A DNA stretch of 40,236 bases. Source: an uncultured Eubacterium sp. (lineage in GTDB: Bacteria > Bacillota > Clostridia > Lachnospirales > Lachnospiraceae). Location: NCBI GenBank assembly GCA_947385775.1, contig CANDMI010000032.1:1-40236 (forward strand), written 5' to 3'. Of the stretch, positions 33,584-40,236 are shown piece after piece. Numbering within the stretch: position 1 is the first letter of the stretch; each line of letters starts with the position of its first letter. A program made the translations under genes and the position numbers. The notes beneath the pieces are model-generated. The model ran no database searches. It saw only the letters and a list, made by a program, of their open reading frames with translations, and was not told the DNA's origin.

Positions 33584-34742
33584 AAAATTAGAGAGCCATA
33601 TCAAAGAAGACGGCGTGACAGTCATGATCGTCGGGCTTGGAAGTGTAGGGACTTACCTGTTAGACTATCTTGTTTCCACAAACGATGAAGCGCTCCATAT
33701 CGTCGCCGCAGGCCGCGACCGCGCAAAAATGGAGCAAAAAGTCAATATTGTGCGGATCGCCGGGCTGATACGCCAGGTCAACCGTTCAAAAATAGACATA
33801 GAGCCAGGCGTGGAGCTTTCAGATATCGATTCTATAAAATCAGCGATTGAAAAATGGAAGCCGGACTTTATCGTAAATTCCAGCCGCGCGTATCCGGGAT
33901 TAAAATACGGGAGCATAAGCTGGAAAAATATCCGCGCGTATGGGATATGGACGCCGCTTGCCATCCGTTTCACCAAAAACATCATGGAAGCCTGTGAAAA
34001 AGCAGGCTCCGACGCGGTTGTGATAAATACCTCCTATTCTGACGCGGTCATCCCGTGGCTAAAAAGCGCGGGAAAGGCATACCCGGATTTTGGCTCTGGC
34101 AACCTGAACCATCTGATACCAAGAATCCGTTACGCGGCTGCGCAGCTGCTTGGCGCGGAGGATTATTGGAATATCGATGTGGATTTTGCCGCCGGGCACT
34201 TCCATGACGTGTGCATAAGCAAAGAAGGGCATACCGAGGGAGTAGAGCTTCCGCTTCGGATATGCTATAAAGGAGAAGAAAAACAGCTCGACCTAGATTA
34301 TGATAAAATATTCAAACTGTGCAGCATCCCGATGCCGGTAGACGCGCAGCGCAACATGATGAACGCTTCCAGCAATTTCGCCATCATAGACGCGCTTTTA
34401 AAAACCGTGCGGACAGGAAGGAGCCAGAAAATCTTTATCCCTGGCGCGTTTGGAAATCTGGGCGGCTATCCGGTTATCACAGGCTATCGCGATGGAAATC
34501 TGGACGCATGGATAGACGAGTCCGTATTTCCATTTGAAAAAATGAGCCAGTGCAACCAAAAATCCATGTACTTAGACGGCGTAGAAAACATAAGCGACGG
34601 GGCTTTGTATTATACCGATGAGCTGATCCAAAAAGTAAAAGACGCGTTTGGCGCACAGCTGCCAAAGCGGGTCGGATTCGACGAAATCGAACATGTCAGC
34701 CAGCTTTTGATCGATAAAGTGATCATGCCAAACATTTCATAA
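33558..34742 (+). CDS. Saccharopine-dehydrogenase-like Rossmann oxidoreductase
   Basis: A 394-residue protein. The NAD(P)-binding motif VMIVGLGSVGTYLLDYL is at about 22-38. A PDFIVNSSRAYPG stretch at about 95-107 and an INTSYSDAVIPWL stretch at about 155-167 are kept as in saccharopine-dehydrogenase-type folds. The C-terminal catalytic part is not recognised. The start overlaps the upstream gene by 26 nt and GCAGGAG is very close to the ATG, so the start is somewhat uncertain. Placed between the nucleotidyltransferase and the phosphonopyruvate decarboxylase, it is the only clear oxidoreductase besides the SDR; a role in reducing phosphonoacetaldehyde or a condensed product is speculative. Confidence 0.8.
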   Translation: MKQLTERFKKLESHIKEDGVTVMIVGLGSVGTYLLDYLVSTNDEALHIVAAGRDRAKMEQKVNIVRIAGLIRQVNRSKIDIEPGVELSDIDSIKSAIEKWKPDFIVNSSRAYPGLKYGSISWKNIRAYGIWTPLAIRFTKNIMEACEKAGSDAVVINTSYSDAVIPWLKSAGKAYPDFGSGNLNHLIPRIRYAAAQLLGAEDYWNIDVDFAAGHFHDVCISKEGHTEGVELPLRICYKGEEKQLDLDYDKIFKLCSIPMPVDAQRNMMNASSNFAIIDALLKTVRTGRSQKIFIPGAFGNLGGYPVITGYRDGNLDAWIDESVFPFEKMSQCNQKSMYLDGVENISDGALYYTDELIQKVKDAFGAQLPKRVGFDEIEHVSQLLIDKVIMPNIS

Positions 34743-34766
34743 TAAAATAAGAAAGGATTTCCTGTT

Positions 34767-35885
34767 ATGAGAGTGGAGGACTTTACAAACAGCATCGACG
34801 CAGGCTTTTACGCAGGCGTGCCGGACAGCCAGTTAAAAGCGCTGTGCGATTATCTGGTTCATACATATGGCGCGCATGGCGACCGCCATATCATAGCCGC
34901 CAATGAGGGCAACGCGTTAGCGATCGCCGCCGGATATCATCTTGCGACGGGCAAGATCCCGCTTGTATATATGCAAAACAGCGGAGAGGGAAACATCATC
35001 AACCCACTGGCAAGCCTGACAAACGAAAAAGTATACGCGATTCCGTGCGTGCTCGTGATCGGCTGGCGCGGGGAGCCGGGCGTAAAAGATGAGCCGCAGC
35101 ACATTTACCAGGGCGAAGTGACCTGTAAGCTGTTAGAAGATATGGGCATAGAATACTGCATACTTTCCAAAGACACGACCACAAAGCAGCTGGAAGCACA
35201 AATGGAAAAATTTCGGGGGCGGCTGTCAGCCGGGCGTTGCGTAGCTATCGTAGTCCGAAAGGGCGCGCTTGTCTATGAAAAAGAAATCCATTACCGCAAC
35301 CAAAATTCCATAACCCGAGAAGAAGCGATCCGACATATCCTGTCCGCAAGCGGAGACGACCCTGTCATATCCACGACCGGAAAAGCGAGCCGCGAGCTGT
35401 TTGAAATCCGTGAAGCGAACGGAGAGGGACATAGCAGCGATTTCCTCACCGTAGGTTCCATGGGCCATTGCAGCTCGATTGCGTTGGGAGTCGCCTTACA
35501 CCAGCCGGAAAAAACGATCTGGTGCATAGACGGCGACGGCGCAGCCTTAATGCATATGGGAGCCTTGCCCGTGATCGCCCATTGCCGCCCAAAAAACCTG
35601 ATCCATATCATAATTAATAACGGGGCCCACGAAACAGTCGGGGGCCAGCCTACGGTAATGGAAGGCAGAAGCTTTGAGGAAATCGCAAAAGCCTGTGGCT
35701 ATCCGCACAGTATCAGCGTATCCGATATAAAAGACCTGGATAAAGAGCTTGCGGCGGCAAAATCCAGGAAAGATTTAACTATGCTGGAAATCAAATGCGG
35801 CCTTGGCGCAAGGCCGGACTTAGGCAGGCCGACAACGAGCGCGCTGGAAAATAAGCAGATGTTTATAAAAGCGCTGAAAAACTAG
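34767..35885 (+). CDS. aepY: Phosphonopyruvate decarboxylase
   Basis: A 372-residue thiamine-diphosphate enzyme, the usual length for the family. The cofactor-activating Glu47 is in AANEGNALAIAAGYHLATG. MQNSGEGNIINPLASLT is typical of phosphonopyruvate decarboxylases. The ThDP/Mg motif begins at G256-D257-G258 (DGDGAALMHMGALPVIA) and ends with INNGAHETVGGQPT. It converts phosphonopyruvate to phosphonoacetaldehyde and CO2, pulling the PEP mutase equilibrium forward. AAAGGA lies upstream of the ATG. It is the last gene of the operon; no transaminase or alcohol dehydrogenase follows it. Confidence 0.94.
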   Translation: MRVEDFTNSIDAGFYAGVPDSQLKALCDYLVHTYGAHGDRHIIAANEGNALAIAAGYHLATGKIPLVYMQNSGEGNIINPLASLTNEKVYAIPCVLVIGWRGEPGVKDEPQHIYQGEVTCKLLEDMGIEYCILSKDTTTKQLEAQMEKFRGRLSAGRCVAIVVRKGALVYEKEIHYRNQNSITREEAIRHILSASGDDPVISTTGKASRELFEIREANGEGHSSDFLTVGSMGHCSSIALGVALHQPEKTIWCIDGDGAALMHMGALPVIAHCRPKNLIHIIINNGAHETVGGQPTVMEGRSFEEIAKACGYPHSISVSDIKDLDKELAAAKSRKDLTMLEIKCGLGARPDLGRPTTSALENKQMFIKALKN

Positions 35886-36020
35886 CAAACTGTGGATAAA
35901 AAATAATTTTCAAAAATAAGGCTAAACTATTCCGTAAATGTGCCGAAATATAATGCAAGAGTTATACATAGGTTTGATGGATTCCGAATACAGCGGTTTA
36001 AGGAGTGGAAACGGCTATTT

Positions 36021-37418
36021 ATGAAAAAACCTATGAAACTTTTACGAAATCTCCTGGTTGGAGTCTTCGCTATGTCTCTGTGGGTTGGCGTAAATAGTCA
36101 GACCGTAAGGGCAGATGAAGAAGCTTCGATCATGCCGATTGACATCACGATTGACTATGCGAAACAAAAGCTGATCCTTTCCGAAAGGAGCACAAGGGAC
36201 AGCGAGATACGCTACGAGTTTGGCGTACGCAAGTATGTGAAGAAATACGACACGGAGATATGTAAGTTTTACACATCGTCTACCTTAGACTATAAGGATG
36301 GATTGACGATTGACTTATCCTCACTGAAACGTGAGAAAGACAACTACATCCGCTTGTCCGGGAACTATAACGAATCGCCAATTACAATCAAGATACCGGC
36401 GATCAATACAAAAGTGAAAGCGAAGTTTGACCCGGTTACGGCTGGCGTGAGAATGTATGATAATACGGATAAGATGGATGCGTCGCAGTATACAACAGAA
36501 AAAATCGAGTACCGTAGCGGTTGCAGCAAATGGGAAGAATACGAGTATTTCGATGATTTTGATGTATACAGCAATTTATCCAAATACCAGCAGCGTGGGG
36601 CAGTGCTTTATTTCCGACTGAAAGCGGAAGATGCGCAGCTGCTATATACGACCGTGCAGCAGCCTACATTTGGAGACATTGAGGATGAAAACGGAGACGC
36701 TATTCCGGTATACGAAGCGTTAAGCTTTCCTGGCAAGGAAGTGAAGGTAGTCATACCAAGGCTGCCGAAAGCTCCGAAGGTAAAAGTGAACTACGATAAG
36801 CAGATATTTACGCTCCCAAAAGGAACGGAATATCGCGTGGTAAACACACGCAGCGATATGAAATGGATACCTGCGAAAAAGTCAACAAGCCTTCAGGTGG
36901 ATTTATCCGACCTTACTGCAAAGTACGGAACGGACAGCAGTATCATTTTTGAAGCCAGGCTGTCACAGACAGAAACAAAGCCAGCGTCAAGATTGTACAG
37001 AGTATGCGCGTCCATACCGGATCAGCCAAAAGTGTCAGCCATTAAAAGCAGCGTGATAATTGACGGCAAGCAAAACATAGACCAAAGCTGTTTAAAAGAT
37101 GAGTTCGGCGCAGACGCGCTTGTGGCACAGTATGTATTTAATGAAAAAGGACAACAGTGCGAAGCGGTCAACTTCTGGACGAATCTGGATGAGGCGTATG
37201 AGATATGCACAGTCAAAGGCAGCGGGGAGCCGTCTCCTTCCAATGCGGGAATCCTAAAGTTGAAGCCATTTGGCGATACAAAATTCGTCGTGTCAAAGCT
37301 AAGGGATGGGAGCAGGCTGTTTATCCGCCGCAGGGCGGACGCAAAAGCAAAGCAGTTCAGCGGTCCGTGGGCGGTATTTGGAGTGGTATCTTATCCGGAA
37401 GAAGAACCGGATTATTAG
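36021..37418 (+). CDS. Secreted protein of unknown function, paralogue A
   Basis: The start is set at 36021 (MKKPMKLLRNLLVGVFAMSLW), which begins a signal peptide cleaved near residue 31 (TVRA-DEE); AAGGAG lies 15 bases upstream, a long spacing. The product is 465 residues with no membrane anchor, SLH or LPXTG motif. It shares an ordered set of blocks with the next gene: LSSLKREKDNYIRL, ITIKIPAINTKVKAKFDP, FPGKEVKVVIP, LPKGTEYRVV and DGSRLFIRRRADAKAKQF. The shared blocks suggest repeated beta-rich modules. A TATAAT at 35949-35954 could be its -10 box, without a good -35. I do not recognise a named family. Confidence 0.85.
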   Translation: MKKPMKLLRNLLVGVFAMSLWVGVNSQTVRADEEASIMPIDITIDYAKQKLILSERSTRDSEIRYEFGVRKYVKKYDTEICKFYTSSTLDYKDGLTIDLSSLKREKDNYIRLSGNYNESPITIKIPAINTKVKAKFDPVTAGVRMYDNTDKMDASQYTTEKIEYRSGCSKWEEYEYFDDFDVYSNLSKYQQRGAVLYFRLKAEDAQLLYTTVQQPTFGDIEDENGDAIPVYEALSFPGKEVKVVIPRLPKAPKVKVNYDKQIFTLPKGTEYRVVNTRSDMKWIPAKKSTSLQVDLSDLTAKYGTDSSIIFEARLSQTETKPASRLYRVCASIPDQPKVSAIKSSVIIDGKQNIDQSCLKDEFGADALVAQYVFNEKGQQCEAVNFWTNLDEAYEICTVKGSGEPSPSNAGILKLKPFGDTKFVVSKLRDGSRLFIRRRADAKAKQFSGPWAVFGVVSYPEEEPDY

Positions 37419-37452
37419 TTCCAGGAAAACACAAAATTGTGGTAAAAAAAGG

Positions 37453-37481
37453 TTGCGGTTTTATCAAAGATGTGTTATAAT
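37453..37481 (+). promoter_or_regulatory. Strong promoter of paralogue B
   Basis: TTGCGG (37453-37458) and a perfect TATAAT (37476-37481) are 17 bp apart. They give a leader of about 110 nt before the start at 37602. Confidence 0.8.
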
Positions 37482-37601
37482 TAAAGTGGTATTATGGAAT
37501 CCATCCCACGCTATGTTTTGGGTATAACTCAAAGAACAAAGCAAATGTATGAACAGACAGGGATGTATATGTTCAACAATATTACAAGGAGGTATTCAAT
37601 T

Positions 37602-39146
37602 ATGCAATTGAAGAAATTATTACAGGGGTCAGCTTTTGCGCTCGTTGCAGCGGCATGTGCAATCGCAGTTCCAAGTGTTGTTAAAGCGGCAGATGTAACA
37701 GGTACAACTACTGAAACAGGCGTAGGTACAGTAGCGGTAGATGGGGAGAAAGCACAGCTGACAGTTAGTGGCGCAACAGATAAGGAAGTGTTAGTTGGTT
37801 TTGCAAAAGTAAATGCAAAAGGCAAAGTTACAGTTGCTGCTTGGGATACTTATGATGGTGCAAGTGCAACAGTTGATCTGTCCAAATTAAGCAATACTAA
37901 AGATAACTATATTGCGCTTACAACGCCGTCTAAGCTTGCTACAGACGCTATTACGATTGTAAAGATTCCGGCTACCAAGAAAGTAGTTAAGGCAGAGTTT
38001 GATGCGTCCACAGCAACGGTTAAAATTGGCGAAGCTGATAAGGGCAAGCCGGAAATGAAAGAGCTTTCTAGCACTGATACTGATGCAAACGCTGCTAAGA
38101 ATTATGAATACAGAACAGCGTATACAGGATGGGCTTCAATGAAAGGCGCGTCTGATGTAGTGGATCTGAAATTATATCAGGAAGAAGGAGCTACTCTCTT
38201 TATTAGGAAAAAAGGTGTAAAAGAGACAGCTTTTCCAACAACCCAGGAGTCAGAAGGCACATACACATTTGGAGCAAATGACAAATTAAAAATATACAAA
38301 ACTACTTCCAGTCTTCCAGGTAAAGAAGCAAAATTAGCTATCAAAGCAAGAGCGAAAGGGCCGAAAGCTACTGCTGATTACGTAAACGGCAAGGTTAAAT
38401 TACCAAAAGGCGCTGAATATCGTCTTTGCTCAAGCACAAAGTTAGAGGACGCTAATACTACAACGAAAAAATACAATGAAGTTGGCGCAGCGGCTAAGAC
38501 AATGACGATTGCGGAGCTTACGAGCGGAAAGGATTCGGTTGTAACGACAACGACTACAGAATTTGATCTTGAGGTGCGTACAGCAGCTGATACTGCAAAG
38601 AAGAAAGCAGCTTCTAAATGGTCGCGTTTGACGGTTTCCGTACCGAAGGCGTTGACAGATATAGCAGCTGGATCAGGCAAAGCGTTAATTAATACAGGCA
38701 CAGATTTGGATTCAAAGAAGGTAAATGGTAACCTTCCGGCTCAAACAACTAGTGATCAAGAGGGTGGTGGCGCTGGTATTAAGGCCGCTGTATTAAAAGA
38801 AGAAGGCACTGAAACTTCTTCCCTTTTAGCAGTTAACTATGTTGTAAAAGGCAAATTAGATTCAACGAAGTATTATACTTCAAATGCAGTGGAAATTCAG
38901 AATAATGGCAAGGCAGCTTATGAAATTATTGTAGGCGGCAAGACCGATACAAAGGCTCCAGAAGGAAGGGCAACAAAGATTGCGGCAGGCAAGAAGATTG
39001 TCTTGACGAAGGTGGAAGACGGCTCAACTGTATGGATTCGTAAAGCTGGTGACAAGAAGACTAAGACATGGGTTTCTGACTATGCTAAACTTGGTGTGAT
39101 TGACCATACGTACAAAGTTCCGAAGCAAGCAACACAGACTCCGTAA
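37602..39146 (+). CDS. Secreted protein of unknown function, paralogue B, probably abundant
   Basis: The start is set at 37602 with AAGGAGG nine bases upstream (MQLKKLLQGSAFALVAAACA); the signal peptide is cleaved near residue 29 (VVKA-ADV). The product is 514 residues, rich in Ala, Thr, Lys and Gly, nearly free of Cys and without an anchor motif. It aligns block by block with paralogue A (LSKLSNTKDNYIALT, VKIPATKKVVKAEFDA, LPGKEAKLAIK, LPKGAEYRL, DGSTVWIRKAGDKKTK). A near-consensus promoter, strong ribosome binding site, own terminator and such composition suggest a highly expressed surface or S-layer-like protein (inference). Thr-rich stretches (TTTKKYN, VVTTTTTEF) could be glycosylated. 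Confidence 0.88.
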   Translation: MQLKKLLQGSAFALVAAACAIAVPSVVKAADVTGTTTETGVGTVAVDGEKAQLTVSGATDKEVLVGFAKVNAKGKVTVAAWDTYDGASATVDLSKLSNTKDNYIALTTPSKLATDAITIVKIPATKKVVKAEFDASTATVKIGEADKGKPEMKELSSTDTDANAAKNYEYRTAYTGWASMKGASDVVDLKLYQEEGATLFIRKKGVKETAFPTTQESEGTYTFGANDKLKIYKTTSSLPGKEAKLAIKARAKGPKATADYVNGKVKLPKGAEYRLCSSTKLEDANTTTKKYNEVGAAAKTMTIAELTSGKDSVVTTTTTEFDLEVRTAADTAKKKAASKWSRLTVSVPKALTDIAAGSGKALINTGTDLDSKKVNGNLPAQTTSDQEGGGAGIKAAVLKEEGTETSSLLAVNYVVKGKLDSTKYYTSNAVEIQNNGKAAYEIIVGGKTDTKAPEGRATKIAAGKKIVLTKVEDGSTVWIRKAGDKKTKTWVSDYAKLGVIDHTYKVPKQATQTP

Positions 39147-39206
39147 TTTTAAAAGTAAAACCATTGACAGCATAGGATAGACAACTTAAGAGTGGTTAAT
39201 TATTAT

Positions 39207-39240
39207 AGAAAAGAGGACTGCATAAGCAGTCCTCTTTTCT
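39207..39240 (+). terminator. Terminator of paralogue B
   Basis: AGAAAAGAGGACTGC (39207-39221) pairs perfectly over 15 bp with 39226-39240 around an ATAA loop. The 3' arm supplies the T-rich stretch. Confidence 0.92.
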
Positions 39241-39354
39241 GTTATAAGTAGATCATACGCTTCAAAAAATTTAAAAATAATCTACATATATTCTTCGTTT
39301 CAGTTTAGCTTTTGGCTTTACTGGAGCAATCATTTCGTCTGTCTGCAAAATCTG

Positions 39355-39441
39355 ATGGAAATATCTATAAAAATATAATATACCGACAAAAAAAGAATGA
39401 AAACTAGTTAATGCACAGACGCAGATGCGAAAGCCTTTAGG
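39355..39441 (+). repeat. Imperfect direct repeat, upstream copy
   Basis: The stretch beginning TGGAAATATCTATAAAAATAT and ending GCGAAAGCCTTTA matches, with mismatches and small gaps, the stretch 39700-39786 (TGGAAATATCCATAGAAATAT to GCAAAAGCCTTTA), which is the leader and first codons of the Rpn-like pseudogene. It is probably the 5' end of a second, lost copy of the same element. Confidence 0.6.
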
Positions 39442-39477
39442 AACTGTTCAAAAATAAATTTTAATATTGCTTATCTT

Positions 39478-39605
39478 TTTCTCCAATAGAGCGGCGGGTT
39501 AATTCGTTTATAGCGTACGATGCTCTTGATTTTTCCGATAGAGTGGCAGAGAAATCCGTTTATAGAGTACGATACTCTTGATTTCTCCGAAAGAGCGGCA
39601 GAGAC
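39478..39605 (+). repeat. 52-bp tandem repeat with inner hairpin
   Basis: AGAG(C/T)GGC recurs at 39488, 39540 and 39592, exactly 52 bp apart, with CGTTTATAG.GTACGAT.CTCTTGATTT between them in the first two units. The second unit folds perfectly: GAGAAATC (39549-39556) with GATTTCTC (39580-39587), and inside AGAGTA (39564-39569) with TACTCT (39573-39578). About 2.3 units are present and the hairpin is less perfect in the first. Confidence 0.85.
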
Positions 39606-39764
39606 AACAGCTACATTCCGCTACGCGCCTTTCCTTTGTCGCAAATCTCTTACAAATTGTGGAATATATCTGTCAGAAAGCATTTTCAAACATGCTCTAG
39701 TGGAAATATCCATAGAAATATGTTACACTTATAAAAGAAAGGATGAAAGTCAGGTGATGCGTGG

Positions 39765-40236
39765 ATGCACAAGCAAAAGCCTTTAAATGATTTCATATTT
39801 GGAAAGACCTTTGGGGAAAAGGAGCAGCTGTTGTCGCTTCTGAACGCGATTTTGGCAAAGACAAAACAAAAAAGTTAGTCAGGATTGAAATTTGACAGAC
39901 GCGTTGGAGATCCACTTCATAGACGTGAAAAAGTTCAACGCCCTGCCGGAAAAGGACATAAGAAATGACGCGCTGCACAGGTGGCTGACGTTTTTTGACC
40001 AGAACATATCGGAAGACCAGTTAAAGGAGTTGATAGACATGGACGCGGCGATTTATAAGGCGAATGAAAAGCTGACATTTCTGGCGAATGACAAAGAGGC
40101 GCTCCGGCTGTACCATATGCGTGAGCTGGCGCAGATAGATTACAACAGCGGAATGCGCAGAGCAAAGGATGAAGGCAAAAAAGAGGGAAAAAAAGAGGGA
40201 AGGATAGAAGGCAAAAAGGAAGGAAAAATAGAAACA
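39765..40236 (+). pseudogene. Rpn-family PD-(D/E)XK nuclease/transposase, broken
   Basis: The N-terminal reading from 39765 (MHKQKPLNDFIFGKTFGEKEQ then LLSLLNAIL) is typical of this family but stops at a TAG at 39876. In another frame from about 39892 the C-terminal part resumes (LTDALEIHFIDVKKFNALPEK, LHRWLTFFDQN, AIYKANEKLTFLANDKEALRL) and ends in the Lys/Glu/Gly repeats (KKEGKKEGRIEG) usual for the family's tail, running off the window. The central part with the PD-(D/E)XK catalytic residues is missing, so an internal deletion with a frameshift has inactivated it. Intact members promote RecA-independent recombination and DNA cutting. Confidence 0.8.

Larger units (their letters stand above)
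39147..39764. other. Gene-free region with repeats and transposase debris
   Basis: Apart from the terminator, this 618-bp stretch holds a 52-bp tandem repeat and two imperfect copies of an about 90-bp segment that precedes the Rpn-like pseudogene. A frame at 39520-39786 has no ribosome binding site and lies in the repeats, so I do not call it a gene. Confidence 0.7.

Noticed and set aside
37425-37452. CACAA/TTGTG hairpin after paralogue A as a terminator
   Set aside because: The stem is five base pairs and is followed by A, not T, on the coding strand.
39478-39605. CRISPR array
   Set aside because: The whole 52-bp unit is repeated with no unique spacers, there are only about 2.3 units and no cas genes are nearby.
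39520-39786. 88-codon frame over the tandem repeats
   Set aside because: It lies in repeats and transposase debris with no ribosome binding site.

Overview
The window reads as a chromosomal segment of an anaerobic Bacillota, most likely a Lachnospiraceae-type Clostridium (inference from an rpmJ-rpsM-rpsK-rpsD-rpoA-rplQ order with rpsD inside the cluster, an enlarged bL17, strong AGGAGG-type ribosome binding sites, and sigma-A promoters with 17-bp spacers). No tRNA, rRNA, CRISPR array or intact insertion sequence was seen.

Layout. 1-3600: end of the large ribosomal operon. It holds the tail of rpmJ, a 355-nt structured gap before rpsM with competing hairpins, then rpsM, rpsK, rpsD, rpoA, a three-way-junction-like leader and rplQ, closed by a strong terminator. 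3645-8225 (minus): mutS2, a PhoB-type response regulator and its histidine kinase, apparently one transcription unit. 8495-12283 (plus): a membrane-anchored HtrA-like protein that has lost its catalytic triad, a YhaM-type exoribonuclease and an RlmD-type RNA uracil methyltransferase. 12375-20233: two divergent secreted glycosidases, a giant GH2 beta-galactosidase with a LamG domain inserted in its catalytic barrel and a BspA-like leucine-rich tail, and a GH63/YgjK-like glucosidase with a C-terminal Fn3-like domain. 20305-22638: a NUDIX hydrolase and a subtilisin-family (S8) protease.

22824-35885 is the accessory core: a surface-glycan and phosphonate locus. It has an RgpF-like protein, a TagF-like (CDP-glycerol-transferase family) protein carrying a beta-propeller, a LicD phosphotransferase, and on the other strand a seven-gene operon. 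That operon encodes PEP mutase fused to a TagD-like nucleotidyltransferase, a small antitoxin-like protein, a metallophosphoesterase, an extended SDR, a LicC/PntC-like nucleotidyltransferase, a saccharopine-dehydrogenase-like Rossmann protein and phosphonopyruvate decarboxylase. Together these can make phosphonoacetaldehyde from PEP, could activate a derived phosphonate as a CDP ester, and could attach it to a cell-surface polymer (LicD, TagF-like). No AEP transaminase is present, so the final head group is not determined by the window; the Rossmann protein is a candidate for a reductive step. A VapD-like fragment and its neighbour lie at the junction of the two halves.

36021-39146: two paralogous secreted proteins of unknown function, the second behind a near-consensus promoter and a strong terminator, plausibly abundant surface proteins. 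39355-40236: decayed remnants of an Rpn/PD-(D/E)XK transposase family, with direct repeats and a 52-bp tandem repeat. A further scrap of the same family may lie at 24.9 kb, so the phosphonate locus may be bracketed by such remnants.
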